A stretch of DNA of 64,000 bases, taken from an uncultured Alphaproteobacteria bacterium (lineage in GTDB: Bacteria; Pseudomonadota; Alphaproteobacteria; Rhodobacterales; Rhodobacteraceae). The notes under the pieces are model-generated. The model saw only the letters and a list, made by a program, of their open reading frames with translations, did not search any database and was not told the DNA's origin. The stretch lies in assembly GCA_902574225.1 (NCBI GenBank), contig CACGMO010000002.1, forward strand, positions 62,001 through 126,000, given 5' to 3'. Within the stretch, counting starts at the first letter, position 1, and every line of letters starts with the position of its first letter. The position numbers were made by a program, and so were the translations under genes. Below, piece after piece: positions 45,079 to 54,147 of the stretch.

Positions 45079-46527
45079 TTAATTTTTAACTTGATGGCTC
45101 TTTGCCAAATTACCAAATCGTGTAAAACGTCCATCAAAAGCTAAATCAACAGTACCAACTGGACCATGGCGTTGCTTTCCAATTATTAGCTCGGCTTTTC
45201 CATGAATTTGTTCCATTTCCTCTTGCCACTTTATAAGCGCATCAAGGTCTTGATCGCCTGGCTTTTCCCTCTCTTTATAATACTCTTCTCGAAATATAAA
45301 CAAAACAACATCGGCATCTTGTTCAATAGAACCACTCTCCCGTAGATCTGCAAGCTGTGGTCTTTTATCATCTCTATTTTCCACTTGCCGAGAGAGTTGA
45401 GATAAAGCTAAGACAGGTATATTCAGTTCTTTTGCAATTGCTTTAAGCCCTTGAGTTATTTCAGCAATTTCATTAACTCTGTTTTCTCTGTTTGACGAAG
45501 CTCTTATTAATTGAAGATAATCTATTATCAAAAAATCAAGGCCATGTGTTCTTTTTAGCCTTCTAGCTTTAGATGCTATACTTGATATTAAAAGTGCAGG
45601 AGTATCATCTATAAAAAATTTACTTTGGTCCAGTGATCGAGCAGCATCCACGAACTGATTAAATTCATTTTCGGATAGCTCACCTCTTCTAATCTGTTCT
45701 GAGGGAATTTTGCTTATATCAGATAAAATTCTTGTTGCGAGCTGTGCTGAAGACATTTCAAGTGAAAAGAATCCAACACTAGAAGCTTTACCATATTTCT
45801 TATAATTTGCGATCGAGGCATTGTATGCAATATTTGTTGCCAAAGCGGTTTTTCCCATAGATGGTCGCCCAGCAAGAATTATCAAATCTGAATTCTGTAA
45901 CCCTCCCAATTTTTTGTCTATGTCGATAAATCCAGAAGGTATACCCGATACGCCTTGTATGTCAGAGTCGAAAGCTCTATTAGCCAATTCGATCGCTTCA
46001 GTTGCAGCTTTTACAAGAGGCTCAAAGCTTTTTGATTGAGCACCATTTGACGCTACATCGTAAAGAGATTGTTCTGCTTTTGTTATAAGTTGAGCGGGGA
46101 CTGTCTCTTCTGTTATTTTTTTTGCGTCAAGAATTATTTCGTTTCCAATATCAACGAGTTTTCTTCTAACCGCTAGATCAAATAAAGCGTTTGCATAGTC
46201 TTTTGCTGCATAGGCGCTTATAGCCATGGCAGATAACTCAGTAAGCAAAGAAGGAACGTCTATATCATGGAAATCTTCGTCTGAATCTAAATATGGTTTT
46301 AAAGTAATAGGTGAGACAATCAGCCCTTTTTTTGTTCTAGATGCAATATGGGTGAATATTTTTTTATTTATACCGTCATAGAAATGGTCCTCATCAATAA
46401 TGGACTCAATCTCCCCTAAAACGTCGCTATTTACTAATAGCAAACCTATCAGAGCTTGCTCGGCTTCAAGATTAAAAGTAGAAGATTTGTCTACATCCGC
46501 CGTTTGATCAAGTTTAACATTATCCAT
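45079..46527 (-). CDS. dnaB: Replicative DNA helicase DnaB
   Basis: Hexameric helicase that unwinds the fork. 482 residues: N-terminal domain (NLEAEQALIGLLLVNSD), linker helix, RecA-like core with AGRPSMGKTALATNIA (Walker A), VGFFSLEMSSAQLA, FLIIDYLQLI (Walker B), ALSQLSRQVENRDDKRPQLADLRESGSIEQDADVV and the arginine-finger region. A GTG nine bases upstream is in frame, but the GGTGAG immediately before the ATG at 46527 favours that ATG. Confidence 0.97.
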   Translation of the reverse strand: MDNVKLDQTADVDKSSTFNLEAEQALIGLLLVNSDVLGEIESIIDEDHFYDGINKKIFTHIASRTKKGLIVSPITLKPYLDSDEDFHDIDVPSLLTELSAMAISAYAAKDYANALFDLAVRRKLVDIGNEIILDAKKITEETVPAQLITKAEQSLYDVASNGAQSKSFEPLVKAATEAIELANRAFDSDIQGVSGIPSGFIDIDKKLGGLQNSDLIILAGRPSMGKTALATNIAYNASIANYKKYGKASSVGFFSLEMSSAQLATRILSDISKIPSEQIRRGELSENEFNQFVDAARSLDQSKFFIDDTPALLISSIASKARRLKRTHGLDFLIIDYLQLIRASSNRENRVNEIAEITQGLKAIAKELNIPVLALSQLSRQVENRDDKRPQLADLRESGSIEQDADVVLFIFREEYYKEREKPGDQDLDALIKWQEEMEQIHGKAELIIGKQRHGPVGTVDLAFDGRFTRFGNLAKSHQVKN

Positions 46528-46629
46528 AAGTCTCACCGTCGACAGTATATACTAACTCTTTTTTTTTCACCAAGTTAATTATCCTACAATCGCTATTTCA
46601 AGTGTTAAGCTAGTTGGGTATATTACCTT

Positions 46630-47277
46630 TTATTGGTTAGCAGATTGTTCTGTTCCGTTTAGCTCGGGTGATTGATTCTCAGAGCTGGTCTCTTCTTTCA
46701 CTTCCTCAGAGGTAGGCTCTTCAGTTTTCAGCAAAACACCATCTTCAAGGAGACTTTCGTTAAGCTCCGCATTAATTTCATCGGAGCCGTTATCTGCATT
46801 TTTTTTATCTTCAATATCCGATGACGTGTCTCCTAAGCTTCGTACCACTTTCAATTTTATTTTGCTTTCAACTTCAGGATGTAACATCACACTCATGTCG
46901 AATAATCCTAACTCTTTTATGGGTTTGTCTAAAGCTATCTGTCTTCTGCTTAGTGTTATTCCATTTTCACCAATCAGATTTGCTATATCTCTCGTAGTGA
47001 CCGACCCATACAATATTCCGGTATCAGATGCTGACCTAACAATTATCAAATTCAAAGATTCTACTTCCGCCCGTATTTTCTCTGCTTTTTCAATCTCGTC
47101 CTTATTTTTCTCTAGCAATTTTGCTTTTGTGGTCTCAAAAACTTCTTTGTTTTCTTTTGTCGCTCTCAAAGCTTTACCACTAGGAATGAGGTAGTTCCTT
47201 CCAAATCCTGGCTTTACTTCAACTGTATCGCCTATGTTTCCTAGTTTATTAATCTTTTGTAGTAGTATGACTTCCAT
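46630..47277 (-). CDS. rplI: 50S ribosomal protein L9 with a long acidic C-terminal tail
   Basis: 215 residues against about 149 in E. coli. The N-terminal domain is standard (EVILLQKINKLGNIGDTVEVKPGFGRNYLIP), as are the connecting helix and SGILYGSVTTRDIA-type C-domain (residues ~75-150, ending ESKIKLKVVRS). From about residue 152 comes a low-complexity tail of some 60 residues, rich in Glu, Asp, Asn and Ser and without any hydrophobic core. Similar though usually shorter tails occur in alphaproteobacterial L9. Last gene of rpsF-rpsR-rplI. Confidence 0.96.
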   Translation of the reverse strand: MEVILLQKINKLGNIGDTVEVKPGFGRNYLIPSGKALRATKENKEVFETTKAKLLEKNKDEIEKAEKIRAEVESLNLIIVRSASDTGILYGSVTTRDIANLIGENGITLSRRQIALDKPIKELGLFDMSVMLHPEVESKIKLKVVRSLGDTSSDIEDKKNADNGSDEINAELNESLLEDGVLLKTEEPTSEEVKEETSSENQSPELNGTEQSANQ

Positions 47278-47285
47278 GCTGAGGC

Positions 47286-47549
47286 CTATTTGACTGCATA
47301 AGGTAACAAGCCTAAAAATCTGGCTCGTTTTATCGCGATTGCAAGTTCTCGTTGTTTCTTAGTTGAAACCGCAGTAATTCTTGATGGTATTATTTTCCCT
47401 CTCTCTGAAATAAATTTTTGAAGGGTCCTTACGTCCTTGTAGTCAATAGGTTGTGCTCCTTTTTCGGAGAACGGGCAACTTTTTTGACGCCTAAAATAGT
47501 GTTTATTGTTATTGTTTTGAGGCCTTCTTTCGCCATACCTTTTTTCCAT
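47286..47549 (-). CDS. rpsR: 30S ribosomal protein S18
   Basis: 87 residues: [60 protein letters not shown], the standard S18 core, preceded by an Asn-rich basic N-terminus ([13 protein letters not shown]). Binds S6 on the platform. Six bases after rpsF and eight before rplI, the conserved order. Confidence 0.97.
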   Translation of the reverse strand: MEKRYGERRPQNNNNKHYFRRQKSCPFSEKGAQPIDYKDVRTLQKFISERGKIIPSRITAVSTKKQRELAIAIKRARFLGLLPYAVK

Positions 47550-47555
47550 ATTTAA

Positions 47556-47903
47556 TCAAACCCTCTCTTCTTCGTCTTTGTTCTTATTGTTCATCATTAT
47601 TGAATGACCATCTTTATGCTCTTTTACTTTTATAGTTAAAAATCTCATGATGTCTTCATGAATGTTCATCAAGCGCTCCATCTCAGCCACGGCTTTTGTA
47701 TCACTATTTGATTTAAACATAAAATAATGACCCTTCCTATTTTTATTCATTCTGTAAGCTATTGATCTTAATCCCCAATATTCACTTTCAATTACTTTTC
47801 CACCATTCTCAGTAAGGGTACCTTTAAATTCTTCTGCCAAAGTCTCAGCTTGTACAGATGTTAAATCTTGTCTACAAATAAACACGTGTTCGTAATTGGG
47901 CAT
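47556..47903 (-). CDS. rpsF: 30S ribosomal protein S6
   Basis: 115 residues, beginning YEHVFICRQDLTSVQ, with ESEYWGLRSIAYRMNKNRKGHYFMF and a lysine- and Asn-rich C-terminus (short polar tail with repeated NKNKDEEE). Dimer partner of S18 in the small subunit. First gene of rpsF-rpsR-rplI, divergent from fabD across 146 bases with no visible gene. Confidence 0.96.
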   Translation of the reverse strand: MPNYEHVFICRQDLTSVQAETLAEEFKGTLTENGGKVIESEYWGLRSIAYRMNKNRKGHYFMFKSNSDTKAVAEMERLMNIHEDIMRFLTIKVKEHKDGHSIMMNNKNKDEEERV

Positions 47904-48049
47904 TCAAAATCCTTTAAAATTGTTGGTAAAAACCTTATATACAGCAAAAATAAAAAAGCAAGCAAACAGTTGCATTGTTTAAATGATTTTTTTTGGTATA
48001 AACATTATTACAAAGCAATCCTTCTAGGAACGAATATGAGGAAAAGTAT

Positions 48050-48997
48050 ATGAAAAAAGCCTTTTTGTTTCCAGGCCAAGGGTCACAATTTATAGGTATG
48101 GGTAAAGATTTAGCAAGCCAGTTTGAGGTGGCCAAAGATGTATTTTCGGAAGTTGATGAGGCTCTCGGAGAAAGACTGTCGGCATTGATGTTTCGAGGTG
48201 ATATTGAAGAATTAACATTAACAAAAAATGCTCAACCCGCAATAATGGCAGTTTCTATTGCGATTTTGAGGGTCATGTCATTCAACGGGTTAGACCTTAA
48301 AACAATTGATCTTTTAGCTGGGCACTCCCTAGGAGAATATAGTGCCCTATGCGCCTCGGGCGTAGTTTCTCTAAGGGATACTGCTATAATATTAAGAAAG
48401 AGGGGTATAGCTATGCAAAAAGCGGTCTCTGAAGGTAAGGGTTCAATGGTCGCTGTTTTAGGCTTGACTAGTGAGACTGTAAACAAATTTATAATTACCA
48501 GCAAATGCGATAACCACTTAATTCAAGTTGCAAACGATAACGACCCCTCACAAGTAGTTATATCTGGTGAAAAGAAAGAAGTAGAAAAATTTTCTGATTT
48601 TTTAAAGCAGAAAAATGCTAAGAGAATTATTAATCTTCCAGTATCTGCTCCCTTTCACTCTCCTCTTATGAAACCAGCTGCTTTAGCAATGGAGTCGGAA
48701 TTGAGAAAGGTAAATTTTTCAAACCCAATAGTTCCGATTATTCAGAATGTTGATTTAAGTATATTAGGTTCAACTGAAGGATTAGTGGATAGATTAGTCA
48801 AACAGATTTGTGGAACCGTAAGATGGAGAGAGAGTTTAATTAAGATGGCAGAAGGATATGGTGTAAAAAACTTTTTCGAAATAGGTCCAGGTAAAGTATT
48901 GGCCAGCACGGTGAAAAGAACAATTCCTGATGCACACGTTCTTTCGGTAGGCCTAGCTCCTCAGATCGATCAAGCTTTGGAGATGATAAATGACTAA
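48050..48997 (+). CDS. fabD: Malonyl-CoA:ACP transacylase
   Basis: Loads malonyl groups onto acyl carrier protein for fatty-acid synthesis. 315 residues: LFPGQGSQFIGMGK, the nucleophile elbow GHSLGEYSAL, VISGEKKEV and LPVSAPFHSPLM (catalytic His). Overlaps the start of fabG by eight bases, so translationally coupled. First of the alphaproteobacterial fabD-fabG-acpP-fabF-mltG series. Confidence 0.97.
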   Translation: MKKAFLFPGQGSQFIGMGKDLASQFEVAKDVFSEVDEALGERLSALMFRGDIEELTLTKNAQPAIMAVSIAILRVMSFNGLDLKTIDLLAGHSLGEYSALCASGVVSLRDTAIILRKRGIAMQKAVSEGKGSMVAVLGLTSETVNKFIITSKCDNHLIQVANDNDPSQVVISGEKKEVEKFSDFLKQKNAKRIINLPVSAPFHSPLMKPAALAMESELRKVNFSNPIVPIIQNVDLSILGSTEGLVDRLVKQICGTVRWRESLIKMAEGYGVKNFFEIGPGKVLASTVKRTIPDAHVLSVGLAPQIDQALEMIND

Positions 48998-49733
48998 TTT
49001 GGAAAACTTAAATATTCTAATCACCGGAGCATCTGGAGGAATAGGAACTAGCCTATCTAAGGCATTTGCTGCAACAAAAGCTAATCTCTTTCTTGTTGGA
49101 TCTTCTGAAGAGAAAATATCCAAGTTACGAAATGAACTGCCAACTAGAGAGAGTATTAACTATTTTTCCGTCGATTTAAGTGAAAGAGAGAATGTAAGTC
49201 ACTTTTGTGACTCGATAATTGAGAAATATGGAGGAATTAGCGTTATTGTTAATAATGCGGGTATTACTGAAGATAATCTATTCATGAGGATGACTGATAA
49301 TGCATGGGATAAGGTTTTTGCAATCAATCTCGATGCATCGATGATAATTTGCAGAAAGTTCATTCGAGGGATGATAAAAAATAGATGGGGGAGAATAGTA
49401 AATATTTCGTCTGTGGTTGCGTCAACGGGTAATCCAGGGCAAAGCAATTATGTAGCCGCTAAGGGTGCATTAAATGGACTAACAAAATCAATGGCATTAG
49501 AAGTTGCTACACGAGGCGTTACTGTCAACTGCATATCACCAGGTTTTATTGATACAGCTATGACAGCTAAATTGACAGATGAGCAAAAGATGAAAATAAC
49601 TGAAAGGATTCCGTTAGGCAGAATGGGGACTGGCGATGAGGTATCAGCTTTGGTGTTGTTTCTTGTGACTAATGAAGCAGGTTATATTACAGGACAAAAC
49701 ATACACGTTAACGGAGGACTTTTCTTAACTTAG
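48990..49733 (+). CDS. fabG: 3-oxoacyl-ACP reductase
   Basis: 247-residue SDR that reduces beta-ketoacyl-ACP with NADPH. TGASGGIGTSLS, NNAGITEDNLFMRM, ISSVVASTGNPGQSNYVAAKGAL (Ser, Tyr, Lys) and ISPGFIDTAMTAKL with GRMGTGDEVS are diagnostic for FabG. Coupled to fabD. A 148-base gap with a putative promoter (TTGACTATTTTC context) separates it from acpP. Confidence 0.97.
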   Translation: MTNLENLNILITGASGGIGTSLSKAFAATKANLFLVGSSEEKISKLRNELPTRESINYFSVDLSERENVSHFCDSIIEKYGGISVIVNNAGITEDNLFMRMTDNAWDKVFAINLDASMIICRKFIRGMIKNRWGRIVNISSVVASTGNPGQSNYVAAKGALNGLTKSMALEVATRGVTVNCISPGFIDTAMTAKLTDEQKMKITERIPLGRMGTGDEVSALVLFLVTNEAGYITGQNIHVNGGLFLT

Positions 49734-49881
49734 AGAGTTTTTCTCGATCTCACTTTAAAATTTTCCAGATAAGTATTGCTTGTTTTCATAATTATGTATA
49801 AAAGAAAAAAATTGTCGAAAATTGACTATTTTCTTAACAGAAAACGGGCAAATAAATGTTTAAGATGATGAGGAGGTTAAT

Positions 49882-50115
49882 ATGAGTGATGTTGTAGATA
49901 GAGTTAAAAAAATAGTTGTAGAGCATTTGAGTGTAGAAGAAAGCTCGATATCAGATAGTTCGTCTTTTATTGATGATTTGGGTGCCGATAGCCTTGATAC
50001 GGTGGAGCTGGTAATGGCTTTTGAAGAAGAATTTGGAATAGAAATTCCAGATGATGCAGCCGAAACTATCCAGACTGTAGGCGATGCTGTGAAGTTTATC
50101 GAAGAAAACTCTTAA
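49882..50115 (+). CDS. acpP: Acyl carrier protein
   Basis: 77 residues, strongly acidic, with [21 protein letters not shown]; Ser37 in DSLD receives the phosphopantetheine arm. Carries growing acyl chains. AGGAGG lies seven to eight bases before the ATG, one of the best ribosome binding sites in the window, in keeping with high expression. Confidence 0.98.
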   Translation: MSDVVDRVKKIVVEHLSVEESSISDSSSFIDDLGADSLDTVELVMAFEEEFGIEIPDDAAETIQTVGDAVKFIEENS

Positions 50116-50154
50116 GGTGCCAGAAATCCAGAGCATCACATTATATAGAAAAGC

Positions 50155-51414
50155 ATGAGACGTGTTGTAGTAACTGGAATGGGTTTATTGACCCCACTTG
50201 GGTGCGGAGTTGAAATAGTTTGGCATAGGTTGTTAAAAGGGGATTCATCAGCAAGAAAGATTACAAAATTTGACCCTTCGGATTATTCTACTAATTACGC
50301 ATGTGAAATCCCTTTCGGAGATGACTCAGACGGAAAGTTTAATCCCGACGAGTGGATGAGCTTAAAAGATAGAAGAAAAGTTGATGACTTCATTCTCTAC
50401 GGTATTTGCGCAGCAGATCAAGCTGTAAAAGATGCAGGTTGGATTCCTGAAAGAGAGGAAGACTTACTTCGAACGGGAGTGATGATAGGCTCTGGTATAG
50501 GTGGTCTTCAATCTATAGGAGATACTGCTAATTTAATCAAAGATAAGGGGCCGAGGAGAGTTTCTCCTTTCTTTATTCCTGGGGCTTTGATCAATTTGAT
50601 CTCTGGTCAGGTCTCAATAAGATATGGCTTCAAAGGCCCAAACCATTCTGTGGTTACAGCTTGTTCGACAGGTGCGCATGCCATCGGTGATGCTGCCAGG
50701 TTTATTAAATCTGGGGAAGCAGATGTAATGATAGCTGGTGGAGCTGAAAGCCCTATAACAGAGCTGGGGATAGCAGGTTTCAATGCATGTAAGGCTTTAT
50801 CTACAAAATTTGCAGAAGATCCAAGTATTGCAAGTAGGCCATATGATGTTGATAGAGATGGCTTTGTTATGGGAGAAGGTGCAGGGATAGTGGTTCTAGA
50901 AGAGCTTGAGCACGCAAAAAAAAGAGGTGCTAAAATATACTGTGAGATTTTGGGTTATGGGCTGACAGGAGACGCATACCATATTACTGCGCCTCCGCCA
51001 GATGGAGACGGTGGCAAAAGATCGATGAGCGCAGCACTCAAAAGCAGTCAATCAAATATTTCTGATATTGACTATATTAATGCGCACGGTACGTCTACTA
51101 TGGCTGACACCATAGAATTAGGCGCCGTAGAGTCGCTAGCTATGGATTATGCAAAGAATATATCCATGTCCTCCACAAAATCATCAATCGGTCACTTGTT
51201 AGGAGCTGCCGGCTCGGTCGAAGCTATTTTTTCAATATTATCAATCCGAGATCAAATTGTTCCACCTACTATAAATCTTGAAAAACCAGCTGTCGATACC
51301 AAAGTCGACTTAGTTCCAAAGCATGCGCGGGAAAGAAAAGTTAATAGGGCTCTATCAAACTCCTTTGGGTTCGGCGGCACCAATGCCTCTTTAGTGGTAG
51401 GAAAACTAAATTAG
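50155..51414 (+). CDS. fabF: 3-oxoacyl-ACP synthase II
   Basis: Condensing enzyme for elongation. 419 residues: VVTGMGLLTPLG, VTACSTGAHAIGDA (nucleophilic Cys), NAHGTSTMADTIE and SSTKSSIGHLLGAAGSVE (the two His), and NSFGFGGTNASLVV. Forty bases after acpP and 21 before mltG, all on one strand. Confidence 0.98.
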   Translation: MRRVVVTGMGLLTPLGCGVEIVWHRLLKGDSSARKITKFDPSDYSTNYACEIPFGDDSDGKFNPDEWMSLKDRRKVDDFILYGICAADQAVKDAGWIPEREEDLLRTGVMIGSGIGGLQSIGDTANLIKDKGPRRVSPFFIPGALINLISGQVSIRYGFKGPNHSVVTACSTGAHAIGDAARFIKSGEADVMIAGGAESPITELGIAGFNACKALSTKFAEDPSIASRPYDVDRDGFVMGEGAGIVVLEELEHAKKRGAKIYCEILGYGLTGDAYHITAPPPDGDGGKRSMSAALKSSQSNISDIDYINAHGTSTMADTIELGAVESLAMDYAKNISMSSTKSSIGHLLGAAGSVEAIFSILSIRDQIVPPTINLEKPAVDTKVDLVPKHARERKVNRALSNSFGFGGTNASLVVGKLN

Positions 51415-51435
51415 GAATTCCTGTAAAATTGAGTA

Positions 51436-52413
51436 ATGGCTACTTTTTTTTCTCACCTTTTTTACTTATTTTTAGCTTGTTTAATTTCTGTTTATGTTGC
51501 AATAACTGGGCTGGAACTTTACTATGAAAAGCCGGGCCCAAGTGAGCAAGAGCAATTGTTGATCATAAATAAGGGTCAAAGTGTTGCAAATATTGCCAGT
51601 CACTTAAGAGAATTAAATCTGATTGAAAGCCGTATGGTTTTTATTCTTGTTGTGAGGCTTAAGGGCTTTCATGACAAAATAAAGTTTGGAGAATATATGA
51701 TTTCAAAAACTGCCTCTATTGAAGATATTTTAGATGCAGTGATTACTGGAGTATCGGTTCAAAATAAAATCATGATACCCGAGGGTCTCAGTACGATTTC
51801 AGTAATACATCGGATAAATAATGATCCAAGGATTAAAGGCGATTTGATTAGTTTCAGCGAAGAGGGTGTGCTTGCTCCCAATACATACAGCTTTGACATA
51901 ACCACAAAGAAAAAAGATCTCTTTTTAAAAATGAGAAACAATCAAGAAAGGATTTTAGAAGCTGCGTGGGATGACAGGGATCCTGATTTGCCACTGAAAA
52001 ATACTTTGGAGCTCTTAATTTTGGCATCTATAGTTGAAAAGGAAGCTGGTAATGAGGAGGACAAAAAAAAAGTTGCTTCCGTGTTTTTAAATCGTTTAAA
52101 AAAAAAAATGAGATTGCAATCTGATCCAACTGTTGTCTATGGCTTAAAAAAGGGTAGAGAGCCGCTTAATAGAGAGCTTAATAAAAGTGATCTCAAGACA
52201 AAGTCCCCCTTTAATACATATATAATTGATGGGCTTCCACCTAGCCCAATTTGTAATCCAAGCAGGTCATCAATTCATGCGGTTTCAAATCCACTTAAAA
52301 CAGACTTCTTATTTTTTGTTGCCAATGGGGAAGGAGGGCACAATTTTTCAAAGGATCTTAAACAGCATAACAGGTTTGTTAAAGAGTATCGAAAATTGAA
52401 GATAGAAAATTGA
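51436..52413 (+). CDS. mltG: Endolytic murein transglycosylase MltG (YceG)
   Basis: 325 residues. N-terminal membrane anchor (FFSHLFYLFLACLISVYVAI), then a LysM-like region (INKGQSVANIASHL), the catalytic motif LASIVEKEAGNEEDKKKVASVF with the Glu, SDPTVVYGL and LPPSPICNPSRSSI. Cleaves nascent glycan strands and releases them, terminating elongation. Standard last member of the fabF-mltG pair. Confidence 0.95.
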   Translation: MATFFSHLFYLFLACLISVYVAITGLELYYEKPGPSEQEQLLIINKGQSVANIASHLRELNLIESRMVFILVVRLKGFHDKIKFGEYMISKTASIEDILDAVITGVSVQNKIMIPEGLSTISVIHRINNDPRIKGDLISFSEEGVLAPNTYSFDITTKKKDLFLKMRNNQERILEAAWDDRDPDLPLKNTLELLILASIVEKEAGNEEDKKKVASVFLNRLKKKMRLQSDPTVVYGLKKGREPLNRELNKSDLKTKSPFNTYIIDGLPPSPICNPSRSSIHAVSNPLKTDFLFFVANGEGGHNFSKDLKQHNRFVKEYRKLKIEN

Positions 52414-52419
52414 TTTTTT

Positions 52420-52433
52420 AACATAATTATGTT
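52420..52433. promoter_or_regulatory. Perfect 14-bp palindrome upstream of cysE
   Basis: AACATAATTATGTT reads identically on both strands and ends 17 bases before the cysE ATG. A T-run precedes it on the plus strand and TTGTTAA follows, but without a loop this is not a normal terminator. An operator for a dimeric repressor, or a chance AT-rich palindrome, are the options. Confidence 0.35.
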
Positions 52434-52450
52434 GTTAATAAGAATCATTA

Positions 52451-53263
52451 ATGGAGGCATCGTTATTGGAGCAAATTGATATAAAAATAAAAAAGGTTTG
52501 GGAAACAATCTGCAAGGAAGCTCAAGTATCCTTACGGAAATCCAATTACATGAAAAAATACTTTAAAAACAACATTTTAGATCAAAGTAGTTTCGGGGAT
52601 GCATTGTCACACATCATCGCTGTTAAGGTTTCTAGCCCTGATTTTGATTTAGGACATCTCATTCCAATACTGCAAAAGCAAATTGGTAATTTTCCTTATA
52701 TATGTGATTACGCAGTGGACGACTTGATTGCCTTTTATGAAAGAGATCCTGCTTGCCACTGGTTTTATCAACCTTTTCTTTTTTACAAAGGATTCATTGC
52801 TTTACAAGCACACCGAATAGGAAATGCACTTTATAATAATGGAGACATAGATTTTTCTCTTTATTTACAAATGAGAGTATCTGAGGTTTTCAGTATAGAT
52901 ATTCATCCCGGTGCAAAAATAGGCAAGGGCATTATGTTAGATCATGCTCATAGTCTGGTTATCGGAGAAACGGCTACAGTTGGGGATAACGTCTCTATTT
53001 TGCATTCTGTCACTCTTGGTGGCACCGGAAAAGTTCGGGGTGACAGACACCCTAAGATAGGAAATAATGTTTTGATCGGAGCTGGTGCAAAAATATTAGG
53101 CAATATTTCGATTGGAGAGTGCTCCAGGGTTGCTGCTGGTTCATTGGTCTTGAAATCAGTGGCTTCTTTTAAGACGGTAGCAGGGGTACCCGCTAAAGAG
53201 GTGGGAACTTCAGGGTGTCCAGAGCCATCAAAAATGATGGACCAAATTTTAAACAAAAATTAA
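52451..53263 (+). CDS. cysE: Serine O-acetyltransferase
   Basis: Makes O-acetylserine, the acceptor for sulphide in cysteine synthesis. 270 residues: a helical N-terminal half (DALSHIIAVKVSS, ACHWFYQPFLFYKGFIALQAHR) and a left-handed beta-helix with hexapeptide repeats (HPGAKIGKGIMLDHAHSLVIGE with catalytic His and Asp, VGDNVSILHSVTLGG, IGNNVLIGAGAKILGN). The ATG follows mltG by 37 bases, including the palindrome. Convergent with pdhC at a one-base gap. Confidence 0.96.
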   Translation: MEASLLEQIDIKIKKVWETICKEAQVSLRKSNYMKKYFKNNILDQSSFGDALSHIIAVKVSSPDFDLGHLIPILQKQIGNFPYICDYAVDDLIAFYERDPACHWFYQPFLFYKGFIALQAHRIGNALYNNGDIDFSLYLQMRVSEVFSIDIHPGAKIGKGIMLDHAHSLVIGETATVGDNVSILHSVTLGGTGKVRGDRHPKIGNNVLIGAGAKILGNISIGECSRVAAGSLVLKSVASFKTVAGVPAKEVGTSGCPEPSKMMDQILNKN

Positions 53264-53264
53264 T

Positions 53265-54140
53265 TTATTTTATCATGAGAACAGTAGGATTTTGTAAGTA
53301 GAATACTATTCTATCAAGAAATCTTGCTCCAAGTTCGCCATCAATGGTTCTATGATCTACGGATAATGTTAAGTAAACTTGTTTGCATGATAAAAAACTT
53401 CCATTCTCACTAATAACCTCATCTTTAACTGCCCCAACTGCTAATATTGATGAATTTGGTGGATTAATAATTGCATCGAAGTTTTCGATAGAAAACATTC
53501 CCAAGTTCGAAATGGCATGCGCACAGTCTACAAAGTCAGTGTTTCGCAGTTGCTTTTTTTTTGCTTTTTCAATAAATTCTTTCATTTCTAAGGAAATTTG
53601 GCTCAATGATTTTTTATCGATGTTTCTAAGAGTTGGGGTATACAGTCCCGTTTCAGTTGATATAGCTACCCCAATTGCTACTTCCTTAAATTTCAACATA
53701 TGTTGCTCTTGCCAGATCATATTACAGTCAGGAAAGTCTATTAAAGCACAAGCACAAGCTTTTATAATAAAGTCATTTATTGAGATTTTATTGCTTTTTT
53801 CAAGTAAATCATTTGTCTTATTTCTAAAGTTAATCAATTCATCTACTTTAGCTTTGCGTCTTAAGTAAAAGTGAGGTATTGACGACTTTGAAAGGGTTAG
53901 CTTTTCCGCAATTACTTGTCTTATTTTAGGTATATTTATTATCTCATTATCTATATTATCAACTTGTCCAGCCTTGTTCTTTTGTTCAGTATTTGTATTA
54001 GACGAAGATAACTCTAAATGCTTTTCGATATCAATTTTCGTTACTCTTCCTCTTGGTCCAGTACCTGTAATATCTTTGATATTTATAGAATTCAAGGAGG
54101 CTAATTTTTTGGCTAAAGGCGTTATAAATATTCTACCCAT
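53265..54140 (-). CDS. pdhC: Pyruvate dehydrogenase E2 (dihydrolipoamide acetyltransferase), without lipoyl domain
   Basis: 291 residues, much shorter than the 400-plus of usual E2. It starts directly with the E1/E3-binding domain (ITPLAKKLASLNSINIKDITGTGPRGRVTKIDIEKHL), a short linker, and the catalytic core (NIPKIRQVIAEKL, SIPHFYLRRKAKVDELI, ISINDFIIKACACAL, and SVDHRTIDGELGARFL with the catalytic His and Asp). No lipoyl domain precedes it: pdhB ends seven bases upstream of its ATG. Acetyl transfer must therefore rely on the lipoyl domain fused to E1-beta. Confidence 0.9.
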   Translation of the reverse strand: MGRIFITPLAKKLASLNSINIKDITGTGPRGRVTKIDIEKHLELSSSNTNTEQKNKAGQVDNIDNEIINIPKIRQVIAEKLTLSKSSIPHFYLRRKAKVDELINFRNKTNDLLEKSNKISINDFIIKACACALIDFPDCNMIWQEQHMLKFKEVAIGVAISTETGLYTPTLRNIDKKSLSQISLEMKEFIEKAKKKQLRNTDFVDCAHAISNLGMFSIENFDAIINPPNSSILAVGAVKDEVISENGSFLSCKQVYLTLSVDHRTIDGELGARFLDRIVFYLQNPTVLMIK

Positions 54141-54147
54141 AATTTAC

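Noticed and set aside
53383-53868. A 161-residue plus-strand frame opposite pdhC, and a similar one at 55166-55645 opposite pdhB.
   Set aside because: Both lie wholly antisense to conserved genes and have no recognisable domain or start context.
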